This document shows positions 6,288-12,956 of a stretch of 12,956 bases of DNA, piece after piece. Origin of the DNA: DASPKW01 sp038244055 (lineage in GTDB: Bacteria; Planctomycetota; Phycisphaerae; Tepidisphaerales; Tepidisphaeraceae); assembly GCA_038244055.1 (NCBI GenBank), contig JBBRTW010000181.1:1-12956 (forward strand), given 5' to 3'. Positions within the stretch are counted from its first letter, which is position 1. The number at the start of each line of letters is the position of its first letter. Position numbers and translations under genes: made by a program. Below the pieces are notes generated by a model. It was not told the origin of the DNA. It ran no database searches and was given only the letters and a program-made list of their open reading frames with translations.

Positions 6288-6315
6288 CGGCCCGGCGAAT
6301 CGCCGGGCCGTTTTT
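6288..6315 (+). terminator. Intrinsic terminator after the ThuA-like gene
   Basis: CGGCCCGGCG (6288-6297) and CGCCGGGCCG (6301-6310) form a perfect 10-bp GC-rich stem with an AAT loop. TTTTT (6311-6315) follows at once. This is the clearest intrinsic terminator in the window and separates the ThuA-like gene from the DinB remnant and Gfo/Idh/MocA gene. Confidence 0.93.
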
Positions 6316-6361
6316 ATGATTAGGCTGTTGATGCGAGCCGCGGGCCGTGGTTCATCGGGTA

Positions 6362-6395
6362 GATCCTTCGGTCGCTAAGGCTCTCTCAGGATGAC
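6362..6395 (+). repeat. Short dispersed palindromic element, copy 2
   Basis: ATCCT (6363-6367) pairs with AGGAT (6388-6392), with CTTCGGTCGCTAAGG between. The pattern GATNCTTCG...CTCAG...GAC matches the copy at 2703-2727, with compensatory changes in the stem. It lies directly before the truncated DinB frame, at the place where the N-terminal part of that gene is missing. Confidence 0.5.
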
Positions 6396-6401
6396 CGCTA
6401 T

Positions 6402-6575
6402 GTGGGGCCGTTAAAAGAAATTCATCGAAAGCTCGTTGGCGTGGTAGAAGGGTTGTCGCGGGCGGCGATGACGCCCGGGGTTGTGAAGATGATTCACGGC
6501 GTGGCGTTCCACGACATTTATCATGCCGGGCAGATCAAGCTGTTGCGGCGGCTGATTGAAGACCGGAAAAACTGA
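6402..6575 (+). pseudogene. C-terminal remnant of a DinB/DUF664-family protein
   Basis: The frame read through 6402-6575 gives about 57 residues with no ATG or good start at its front, ending in VAFHDIYHAGQIKLLRRL and TGA. The pattern HDxYHxGQIxLLRRL is the hallmark last helix of DinB-like four-helix-bundle proteins, including the final metal-binding histidine. Family members are usually about 150-170 residues, so roughly the first two thirds are missing. Upstream the same frame runs into the palindromic element at 6362-6395 and then a TAG at 6360-6362. An in-frame ATG at 6468 would give only 35 residues. The stop lies 9 nt before the Gfo/Idh/MocA start, and that gene's ribosome binding site overlaps the remnant's stop, as if the two were once an operon. 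Confidence 0.75.
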
Positions 6576-6584
6576 GGAGAGACG

Positions 6585-7883
6585 ATGTCCCGAATATCGC
6601 AACGCAGGCTGAGCAGGCGCGGATTTTTCAAAGGGGCCCTCGGCGCGGCCGCCGGCCTGGCGATCGTGCCGCGGCATGTGCTGGGTGCGGGGTTCACGCC
6701 GCCGAGCGAGCAGCCGACCCGCGCGGTGATCGGATGCGGCGGAATGGGGACGGGGCACATCAAATCGATCAACACCGATTGCCGCCTGCTGGCGGTGAGC
6801 GATGTCGATGAGGCGCATCTGGCGGCCGGCGTGAAGAACGCGCTGGCCGGCGGCAACGCCGATTGCAAGGGGTACAAGGACTGGCGCGAGATTCTCGATC
6901 GCGCGGATATCGATATCGTCCACATTCCCACGCCGCCGCACTGGCATGCGCTGATGTCGATCGCGGCGGCGCAGGCCGGCAAGGACATCTGGTGCGAGAA
7001 GCCGATGAGCCGGACCATCGCCGAGGGGGAGAAGGTCGTCGCGGCGGTGCAGCGGAACGGGCGGATTTTCCGGCTCAATACGTGGTTCCGATTCGACAGC
7101 GCGTTCTACGGAATGAAGACACCCGTCAAGCCGATCAAGAAAATCGTGCAGAACGGCTTGCTGGGCTGGCCGCTCAAGGTGACGCTCAACAGCCACACGG
7201 GTTTTGCCTGGAAACTGGCGGCCTGGAGCGGGAAGATTCACGCCGACCCGCAGCCGGTGCCGGCCGGGCTGGATTACGACATGTGGCTCGGGCCCGCGCC
7301 GTACAAGCCGTATCAACCGCACCGGGTTCACGGCAGTTTCCGCGGCTACTGGGATTACGATGGCGGCGGCCTGGGGGACATGGGGCAGCATTATCTCGAC
7401 CCCGTGCAGTACATTCTCAATAAAGACAACGAAAGTCCGATCGAGGTGGATGTGGTGGAGACGCCGCCGCAGCACTACGACGCGGTGATTCCGTGGCAGC
7501 GGGTGGAGATCAAGTACGCCGATGGATGCCGGATCGTGCTCGATGGGGCCGATCGCGAGAAGGATGCGCCCTTTATCCAGGGGCCGGAGGGGAAATTGTA
7601 TCCGGGCCTGCGCAGCGATCCGGTGGATCTGGCGAAGAAGGCCGAATCGATGCCCGAGCCCGAGCCGCAACTCACCAAGTTTCTGGATGCGGTGAAGACG
7701 CGGCGGAAATTCGCGCTGAACGAGGCCAATGGGCATCGCTCCTGCACGCTGGTGAACCTGGCGAAGATCGCGGTGCAGCTTGGGCGGCCGGTGAAGTTCG
7801 ATCCGATCACGCAGCGCTTCCCCGGCGATGACGCGGCCAACCGCCTGGTGGAAATGCCCATGCGCGGGCCGTGGCATGTGTGA
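6585..7883 (+). CDS. Tat-exported Gfo/Idh/MocA-family oxidoreductase
   Basis: A 432-residue NAD(P)-dependent sugar or inositol dehydrogenase-like protein. A twin-arginine signal SRRGFFK (residues 10-16) and the hydrophobic GALGAAAGLAIV segment mark export of a folded, cofactor-loaded protein. The Rossmann motif is VIGCGGMG (G50, G52, G55). The family's EKP motif is at 138-140, preceded by PTPPHWHALMSI. GDMGQHYLDPVQY in the C-terminal half corresponds to the GDxGxH segment with the catalytic-region histidine. Length and the Tat signal fit the large planctomycete and Bacteroidota clade of secreted members; the substrate is unknown. GAGGAG (6574-6579) lies 5 nt before the ATG. No terminator is seen after the gene; repeats begin 13 nt downstream. 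Confidence 0.93.
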   Translation: MSRISQRRLSRRGFFKGALGAAAGLAIVPRHVLGAGFTPPSEQPTRAVIGCGGMGTGHIKSINTDCRLLAVSDVDEAHLAAGVKNALAGGNADCKGYKDWREILDRADIDIVHIPTPPHWHALMSIAAAQAGKDIWCEKPMSRTIAEGEKVVAAVQRNGRIFRLNTWFRFDSAFYGMKTPVKPIKKIVQNGLLGWPLKVTLNSHTGFAWKLAAWSGKIHADPQPVPAGLDYDMWLGPAPYKPYQPHRVHGSFRGYWDYDGGGLGDMGQHYLDPVQYILNKDNESPIEVDVVETPPQHYDAVIPWQRVEIKYADGCRIVLDGADREKDAPFIQGPEGKLYPGLRSDPVDLAKKAESMPEPEPQLTKFLDAVKTRRKFALNEANGHRSCTLVNLAKIAVQLGRPVKFDPITQRFPGDDAANRLVEMPMRGPWHV

Positions 7884-7895
7884 AGAGTTTGAACC

Positions 7896-7922
7896 ACGAA
7901 AGACACGAAGGGCACGAAGAAG
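7896..7922 (+). repeat. Three-copy 9-bp tandem repeat
   Basis: ACGAAAGAC (7896-7904), ACGAAGGGC (7905-7913) and ACGAAGAAG (7914-7922) are back-to-back 9-mers sharing ACGAA. They sit just after the Gfo/Idh/MocA stop. Their role is unknown; they are unrelated in word length to the heptad arrays. Confidence 0.55.
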
Positions 7923-7952
7923 AATTATTGACGTGGATTTGATGGGTGCCAT

Positions 7953-8114
7953 TGATGGGTGCCACGGCCAAGCGCCTGGCGATATTCGAGGACTGAGAGT
8001 GTTGTCGCTTGGCCGTGCCGGACGGTGAATCGCGTTTCATTTCGAGAGGCACGGCCAAGCGATTTCGCAGTTCGTATTCGAGTGCCGTTCGGCGCTTGGC
8101 CGTGGCACCCGTCA
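7953..8114. repeat. REP-like array: four CACGGCCAAGCG cores in alternating orientation
   Basis: The 12-bp core CACGGCCAAGCG occurs forward at 7963-7974 and 8050-8061 and inverted at 8006-8017 and 8093-8104. Forward-to-forward and inverted-to-inverted distances are both exactly 87 bp. The outermost pair extends to a 23-position inverted repeat (7953-7975 with 8092-8114) with one G-T mismatch, including the perfect 19-mer GGGTGCCACGGCCAAGCGC. The inner pair is perfect over 14 bp (8006-8019 with 8048-8061). It occupies most of the gap between the Gfo/Idh/MocA and HEAT-repeat genes and resembles paired REP/BIME-type elements. Alternative nested or tandem hairpins are possible. Confidence 0.85.
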
Positions 8115-8144
8115 GGAAGCTGATACTTGAGAATTGAGAGAGTT

Positions 8145-10301
8145 ATGAACATTTCGAATCGCATTTTCATTGTCGTGCTGATGGGGTTGGTGGCGGCGCC
8201 GCTATTGGCCGGCCCGGCGTCGGATCTGGTCGCCAAATTCCCCACCAAGGACTCGGGCGAGGAGTCTAAACTGGCGGGGGAGCTGGTGAAGCTGGGGCCC
8301 GATGGGGTCAAGGAAATCTGCGGCCTGCTCGTTCCGATGGCGGCGGGGTCGAAGGACGACAGCCCGGCGCGCTTCGCGATCGCGGCGCTGCAGCGGTACG
8401 CCGGCCGAATCGATGGCGCGGCCGATCGGCGCATGCTGGCTTCAGCGCTGAGCGAGGCGCTGGCGGGGCAGAAGGATTCGGAGCTGCGGTCGTTTCTCGT
8501 GCTGCGGTTGCAATATGTCGGCGGGGATGAGAATGTCCCGGCCATCCTGCCGCTGCTGATGGATGAAACGGCCTGCTTCCCGGCCTGTGCCGCTCTCGAG
8601 CGGATCGGGACGCCGGCGGCGGTGACGGCTTTGGAAACCGCGCTTTCCTCTTCGCAGGGAGCGCGTCGCGTGGCGATTATTAAATCCCTGGGCAGTTTGA
8701 AGGCGGCCGGTCCGGTGGAGGAGATTCGCAAGTCGGCCGCGACGACCGATACAGCGCTGCGGCTGGCGGCGCTGTGGGCGCTGGCGAATATCGGCGATGC
8801 GGGGTCGCTCGATCTGCTGGAGAAAGCCTCCATCTCGGCCAGCACGCCTTACGAGCGCTCCAAGCTGCTTTCGTTCCGGCTGCTGCTGGCGCATCGGCGC
8901 TTCGAGGCCAAGGACCCGCAGGCGGCGGCGATTTGCCGGGAGCTTGTCAAGCTGTATTCCGATGCGAAGGAAGTGAATGTGGCGGTGGCGGCGCTGCACG
9001 AGCTGACGATCGGCGATCCCGAGGCCGCGCTGCCGGAACTGCTGGCGGCGGCCGACAATCCGCAGGCGGAACTGCGCAATGGGGCGCTCGATGCGGCCGC
9101 GCTGATCAAGGGGGAGGCGGCGACGGCGAAATGGGCCGCTCGGGCTTCGGAGATCAAGACGCCGCAATTCAAGGTGGATGTGATCGCGTTTCTCGGACGG
9201 CGCGGCGACCCGGCGGCGCTGGATGCGGTAATCGCGGCGACGACCGATGCCGATGCGAACGTTCGTATTGAAGCGGCGAAATCGGCCGTTAAACTTGGCG
9301 GCGACAAGGCGATCGCGCCCCTGGTGGCGATGCTGAAGACACCGGCCCATGCAGCGCCGATCGCGGAAATCCTCGGCCGCTATCCAGGCGCGGCGGCGCT
9401 CGGGCAGATGGCGCCGGCGCTGGAGACGATGCCATTCAACGGAAAGATCGCGATTCTCGATGTGCTGGGCGGCCGCAAGGCGCATGGGCACATGCACGCG
9501 GTTTTATTGCAGACGGCCTCGCCCGAGGAAAAGGTTCGCGCGGCGGCGTTTCGGGCGGCCGAGAAAATGGCGACGGCCGGCGATGCGCCCGGCGTGCTGG
9601 AGCAGGCGCTGAAGGCGAAGGAAGATGCGGATACGGAGGCGGGGCTGAAGGTCGCGGTGGCGGCAGCGCTGCAAGGGCCGGCCGGGCAGGAGGCGGATGC
9701 GTTTTTGGATGCGCTGCCGGGCGCGCCGGCCGAGAAGCGGCCGCTGCTCCTGCGGGCGATCGGCAAACTCGGCGGGCCCAAGGCGCTGGCGGCCGTGTCG
9801 GGCGATCTCAAGTCGGCGGACCCGGCCGTAAAGGATGCGGCCATCCGCGCGCTGGCGGAGTGGTCGGATGAATCGGCGGCCGGGCCGTTGCTGGAAGTCG
9901 CCACCGGCGCGATCCCGGCCGAGGCGAATCAGCAAATCATCGCCCTGCGCGGCGCGATCGCGGCGACGCGGAATTCCAAGGCAAATTCAGCGAGGAAGGT
10001 TGAGAATTACGGCAAGGCGATGGCGGCCGCCAAGCGCCCCGATGAGAAGAAGCTCGTGCTGGGGGCGCTGGCCGCGGAGCATTCGCCGGCCGCGCTGGAA
10101 CTGGCGGCGGGGGCGCTGGAGGATGCCGCGCTGAAAAACGAGGCATCGCTGGCGGTGATCAAGATCGCGGTGCCGGCCGAGAAAGGGCAAAAGGGACTCA
10201 CCGGGGCGAAGACGATCGCAGCGCTGAACAAGGCGATCGCGGTGTGTCCGGATGCGAAGGTGAAGGCGGAGGGGGTGAAGTATGTGGGGGGATTGAAGTG
10301 A
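8145..10301 (+). CDS. Exported HEAT-repeat (PBS-lyase-like) protein
   Basis: A 718-residue protein with a Sec signal peptide (hydrophobic IFIVVLMGLVAAPLLA, likely cleavage near residues 23-25) followed by an alpha-solenoid of degenerate HEAT or PBS-lyase-like repeats over nearly the full length. Typical units are ALRLAALWALANIGDAGSL, ANVRIEAAKSAVKLGGDKAI and AVKDAAIRALAEWSDESAA. It has no catalytic motif, so it is probably a protein-protein scaffold in the periplasm or envelope. Such repeat proteins often stand next to Gfo/Idh/MocA, ThuA and PSCyt genes in planctomycetes, which suggests a shared but unproven role. The composition is rich in Ala, Lys and Gly. ATG 8145 is chosen for the signal peptide and the purine-rich GAGAGAG upstream; a TTG at 8127 could add six residues. 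The repeat array at 7953-8114 lies directly upstream. Confidence 0.85.
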   Translation: MNISNRIFIVVLMGLVAAPLLAGPASDLVAKFPTKDSGEESKLAGELVKLGPDGVKEICGLLVPMAAGSKDDSPARFAIAALQRYAGRIDGAADRRMLASALSEALAGQKDSELRSFLVLRLQYVGGDENVPAILPLLMDETACFPACAALERIGTPAAVTALETALSSSQGARRVAIIKSLGSLKAAGPVEEIRKSAATTDTALRLAALWALANIGDAGSLDLLEKASISASTPYERSKLLSFRLLLAHRRFEAKDPQAAAICRELVKLYSDAKEVNVAVAALHELTIGDPEAALPELLAAADNPQAELRNGALDAAALIKGEAATAKWAARASEIKTPQFKVDVIAFLGRRGDPAALDAVIAATTDADANVRIEAAKSAVKLGGDKAIAPLVAMLKTPAHAAPIAEILGRYPGAAALGQMAPALETMPFNGKIAILDVLGGRKAHGHMHAVLLQTASPEEKVRAAAFRAAEKMATAGDAPGVLEQALKAKEDADTEAGLKVAVAAALQGPAGQEADAFLDALPGAPAEKRPLLLRAIGKLGGPKALAAVSGDLKSADPAVKDAAIRALAEWSDESAAGPLLEVATGAIPAEANQQIIALRGAIAATRNSKANSARKVENYGKAMAAAKRPDEKKLVLGALAAEHSPAALELAAGALEDAALKNEASLAVIKIAVPAEKGQKGLTGAKTIAALNKAIAVCPDAKVKAEGVKYVGGLK

Positions 10302-10335
10302 GGGGCGGCAAAGATTGGCGGCGCAACTACGTTCA

Positions 10336-10791
10336 TCATGTAAACTTCCGCGCTCGGGTCGGCGGCACCACCCAGTCCCTGTCAATGAAGTATGGGCCAC
10401 TCCCCATCATTTGATCGTCGTGCGTATGGAGCATCGTCCATCGCATGTCGGGAGGCGATACGAAAAAATCCAGATCCGAGAATTCTGAAAGGCGCGGAAG
10501 TTCACCGCGGCCATGACATTCATAGGCCGGCGGTCGCGGGCGTCTTGTTCCCACGCTGACAGGCAAGGCATGGTCTGCGAGTATCGGAACGACAAGGAAC
10601 ACGTCAGTGACCTGTCGTAAATACTCGTCTTGCGCGCGGGCTCCGCTTTTGTGGCGCATCCCCAACTTCCACACTTTTCCGTAGATTGACTTCCACTCAT
10701 TTTCGAGAGCGGTATGTCGGGAATCGGTGATGACTTTCCACGCGATGCCCCGTTGCGTGAGATACATCTCGAGTCGTTCGTGCCTCACCAT
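10336..10791 (-). CDS. Hypothetical protein, possibly DUF4275-like
   Basis: A 151-residue protein without signal peptide or membrane segment. Visible features are an N-terminal HERLEMYLTQRGIAWKV helix, a strand VFLVVPILA, and a C-terminal LDFFVSPPDMRWTMLHTHD (His122, His124) followed by GSGPYFIDRDWV. The WTxxHTHx...GPYF pattern recalls the DUF4275 family, but this is from memory and tentative. The base and codon use looks less GC-biased than its neighbours, and it is the only minus-strand gene besides the split-barrel protein, which may indicate acquisition from elsewhere. It is convergent with the HEAT-repeat gene (gap 34 bp) and divergent from the PSCyt gene. No clear ribosome binding site precedes the ATG. 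Function unknown. Confidence 0.65.
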   Translation of the reverse strand: MVRHERLEMYLTQRGIAWKVITDSRHTALENEWKSIYGKVWKLGMRHKSGARAQDEYLRQVTDVFLVVPILADHALPVSVGTRRPRPPAYECHGRGELPRLSEFSDLDFFVSPPDMRWTMLHTHDDQMMGSGPYFIDRDWVVPPTRARKFT

Positions 10792-10930
10792 TAATAACCA
10801 TTCTACAAGGCCGCTGATTTCCGTCGCAAACAGAAGAGTCGGTGCCGCCCCAGCCGCATGTTATTCAGACAACGCGGGGATTGACTTCGGTGTAGAATCT
10901 GCGGACTGTCCTGATGGCTACGGTTCTTTT

Positions 10931-12956
10931 ATGCGCCTATTTCGTACCCCCCTCGTTCTGATTGCCTTCGCGATCTATAATGGTCTATGCACGAAGGGTT
11001 TGCGCGCCGCTGAGACAGCCCCATCGGCCGAGGGAATCGAGTTCTTCGAAAAGCATGTCCGGCCGATCCTGGTGGAGTCCTGCTACAAATGCCACTCGGC
11101 CCAGTCGGAAAAACTCAAGGGCGGCCTCTATGTGGATTCGAAGCAGGGGCTCCTCAAGGGCGGCAAAACCGGGCCGGCAATTGTGCCGGGGGATTTGGAA
11201 AAATCGCTGCTCATCAAGGCCGTCCGGTACATCGATGAAGACATGGCGATGCCGCCGAAGGATCAGTTGTCGAAGGAAAAAGTGGCGCTGCTGGAGCAGT
11301 GGGTGAAAATGGGCGCGCCCGATCCGCGCGAGGGGAAGCCGGCCATCGCGGGCGCGGCGGCGGGCGGAGGGGCGAATGGGGCGGAGCCAACGGTGCTTTC
11401 GCTGGCGGATTCGAAGACGTTCTGGTCGTTCAAGAGGCCGATGGAGTCGGCCATTCCGAAAGTGGATGGGAAGGGCTGGGCGATCAGTCCCATCGACTAT
11501 TTCATTTTGTCTAAACTCAATGAAAAGGGAATCGCGCCCGCGCCTCTGGCCGATAAGCGGACGCTGATTCGCCGCGCGTATTTCGATCTGATCGGGTTGC
11601 CGCCGACGGCCGAGGAGATCGAAGCATTCGAGCGCGATGACTCGGCCGATGCGTATGAGAAGGTGCTGGATCATCTGCTGGCCTCGCCGCAGTACGGCCA
11701 GCGCTGGGCGCGGCACTGGCTGGATGTGGCGCGGTACGCGGATACGAAGGGGTACGTGTTCCAGGAGGAGCGGCGCTATCCGTATGCGTACACCTATCGC
11801 GACTGGGTGGTGGGGGCGTTCAATGCGGATATGCCGTACGACCGATTCCTGGTGTATCAGGTGGCGGCGGATCGGGTGATGGGGCAGAAGGATGGGCAGA
11901 AGTTGGAAGTTAGAAGCGAGAAGCGAGAAGGTTCGTTGTCCGTTGTCAGTGGTCCGTTGTCAGTTGCGGCGGGCGATCAACGCAAGTTAACGGACAACGG
12001 ACAACGGACAACTGACAAACCGAACAACGGACCACGGACAACGGACAAATCACAATTGTCCATGGACCATGGACAGTTGACCTCCTCCGCCAATCTCCCC
12101 GCCATGGGCTTCCTCACCCTTGGCCGGCGGTTTTTGAATTCCCAGCCGGACATCATCGACGACCGCATCGATGTCCTCATGCGCGGCACGATGGGTCTGA
12201 CGGTGGGCTGCGCGCGCTGCCACGATCACAAGTTTGATCCGATTCCGACGGCCGACTATTACTCGCTGTATGGGGTCTTCGCCTCCAGCGCCGAGCCCGG
12301 GCCGGCCAATCTGCCGCTGGTGTCGGGGGATGAGCAGTCGCCGCAGCGGATTGAATTCGAGAAGGAACTGGCCGCGCGCGAAGGGGAGATCGAGAAGTAC
12401 AAGGCCGCGCAATACGAGAAGATCGTCGGCCCGCTGAAGACGTCTAAAAGCATCGAGGCCTATCTGCTGGCGGCCGAGAAAGCCAGGCGCGCGGGCGAGG
12501 GCGAGACGACCAAGGTGGCCGATGAGGCGGGGCTGAACAAGGTCATCCTGCGGAAGTGGGTGGCCTATCTCGATCAGGCGGGGAAAAACGATGCGATGTT
12601 TGGCGTGTGGAATACGCTGAAATCGCTGCTGGAGGCCGACTTCGCCGCCAAAGCCCCGGAGCGGATCAAGCCGCTTCTGGCGGATGCGAAACGGCCCGTA
12701 GACGGCGAACTCACCAGGGCTTTGACGAAAACCGCGCCCAAATCGCTCGCTGAGCTGGCGAAGATTTATGGAACGATTGTTGAAGAAGCGATCAAAACCC
12801 GCCCCGCCGCGCTGGCCAGTGCCGCGGCGCTGCCGGTGAATATCCCGCAGTCGGAAGTCGCCACGCTCTTCAACCGCGCCGAGCACGATAAGCTGACGGC
12901 CTTGCAGCAGAAGCGCGATGCGCTGACCGCCACCCACCCCGGCGCGCCCGCGCGGG
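10931..12956 (+). CDS. PSCyt1/DUF1549 (PSCyt2) planctomycete cytochrome-like protein, partial at 3' end
   Basis: The frame stays open from ATG 10931 to the window end (675 codons seen; the gene continues beyond). A signal peptide covers about residues 1-27. A PSCyt1 domain follows with the CxxCH haem motif CYKCH at 51-55 and the segment MPPKDQLSKEKVALLEQWV. DUF1549/PSCyt2 starts near residue 184 (SPIDYFILSKL, FDLIGLPPTAEEI, RWARHWLDVARYADTKGY) and holds a second CxxCH, CARCHDHKFDPI, at 427-431. Residues 470-500 and beyond appear helical and charged. Between MPYDRFLVYQVAADRV and MGFLTLGRRF, normally only a short distance apart, about 60 residues (327-385) are encoded by a heptad repeat array without breaking the frame. 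Family members are thought to be secreted and often accompany sulfatases or sugar enzymes; biochemical function is poorly known. No strong ribosome binding site is seen. Confidence 0.93.
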   Translation, partial: MRLFRTPLVLIAFAIYNGLCTKGLRAAETAPSAEGIEFFEKHVRPILVESCYKCHSAQSEKLKGGLYVDSKQGLLKGGKTGPAIVPGDLEKSLLIKAVRYIDEDMAMPPKDQLSKEKVALLEQWVKMGAPDPREGKPAIAGAAAGGGANGAEPTVLSLADSKTFWSFKRPMESAIPKVDGKGWAISPIDYFILSKLNEKGIAPAPLADKRTLIRRAYFDLIGLPPTAEEIEAFERDDSADAYEKVLDHLLASPQYGQRWARHWLDVARYADTKGYVFQEERRYPYAYTYRDWVVGAFNADMPYDRFLVYQVAADRVMGQKDGQKLEVRSEKREGSLSVVSGPLSVAAGDQRKLTDNGQRTTDKPNNGPRTTDKSQLSMDHGQLTSSANLPAMGFLTLGRRFLNSQPDIIDDRIDVLMRGTMGLTVGCARCHDHKFDPIPTADYYSLYGVFASSAEPGPANLPLVSGDEQSPQRIEFEKELAAREGEIEKYKAAQYEKIVGPLKTSKSIEAYLLAAEKARRAGEGETTKVADEAGLNKVILRKWVAYLDQAGKNDAMFGVWNTLKSLLEADFAAKAPERIKPLLADAKRPVDGELTRALTKTAPKSLAELAKIYGTIVEEAIKTRPAALASAAALPVNIPQSEVATLFNRAEHDKLTALQQKRDALTATHPGAPAR
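11909..12082. repeat. Heptad inverted-repeat element, locus 3, inside the PSCyt1/DUF1549 coding frame
   Basis: After two AGCGAGA copies (11915-11928) come forward heptads GTTCGTT, GTCCGTT, GTCAGTG, GTCCGTT, GTCAGTT. A 20-odd-base centre follows, then AACGGAC three times, AACTGAC, and further AACGGAC, CACGGAC, AACGGAC copies, ending in GTCCATG, GACCATG, GACAGTT. 11938-11960 pairs with 12024-12046 over 23 positions with one mismatch. The block ACAACGGACCACGGACAAC at 12024-12042 is identical to 5139-5157. No stop codon arises in the host gene's frame. The encoded residues are rich in Ser, Thr, Asp, Asn, Gln, Lys and Arg, so they are likely a disordered surface loop. Confidence 0.92.

Noticed and set aside
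10881..10898. Promoter from TTGACT (10881-10886) and TAGAAT (10893-10898) before the PSCyt gene
   Set aside because: The hexamers are only 6 bp apart, so they cannot serve as a -35 and -10 pair. TAGAAT alone may be a -10 box but has no convincing partner upstream.

Overview
The window looks like chromosomal DNA of a high-GC Planctomycetota bacterium, possibly a Phycisphaerae-like lineage. The phylum call rests on gene content: a secreted PSCyt1/DUF1549 protein with two CxxCH haem motifs, a Tat-exported Gfo/Idh/MocA oxidoreductase, a secreted ThuA-like protein and an exported HEAT-repeat protein. This set is typical of planctomycete carbohydrate-related gene neighbourhoods. The class call is only a guess.

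Layout. 1-284: non-coding leader with hairpins. 285-1928: D-3-phosphoglycerate dehydrogenase (serA). 1996-2640: a toxin-first RelE/ParE plus XRE toxin-antitoxin pair, with a recognisable promoter and a palindromic operator. 2815-4473: a secreted TIM-barrel, GH20-like protein split in two by an in-frame TAG. 4580-5041 (minus): an FMN split-barrel, pyridoxamine-oxidase-like protein. 5269-6234: ThuA-like protein, followed by a strong intrinsic terminator. 6402-6575: C-terminal remnant of a DinB-family protein. 6585-7883: Tat-exported Gfo/Idh/MocA oxidoreductase. 8145-10301: HEAT-repeat protein. 10336-10791 (minus): small hypothetical protein. 10931-12956: PSCyt1/DUF1549 protein, open at the window end.

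The most unusual content is repetitive. Three loci (about 4475-4566, 5051-5190 and 11909-12082) carry arrays of 7-bp words arranged as inverted arms that can fold into long hairpins. Two of them share the same heptads (GTCCGTT/GTCAGTT and complements) and an identical 19-bp block. The third sits inside the PSCyt1/DUF1549 gene and is translated in frame, adding about 60 low-complexity residues between two conserved DUF1549 segments. Other short elements are a four-copy CACGGCCAAGCG array with exact 87-bp spacing, two GATNCTTCG-type palindromes with compensatory stem changes, a 9-bp tandem repeat, and twin hairpins in the serA leader.

Functionally, the GH20-like, ThuA-like, Gfo/Idh/MocA, HEAT and PSCyt proteins all carry export signals, and may take part in periplasmic or surface processing of complex sugars. 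That is inferred from context only. No single new multi-gene defence or biosynthetic system is evident. The best candidates for something undescribed are the heptad-hairpin elements, including their spread into a coding sequence, and the amber-split glycosidase-like gene.
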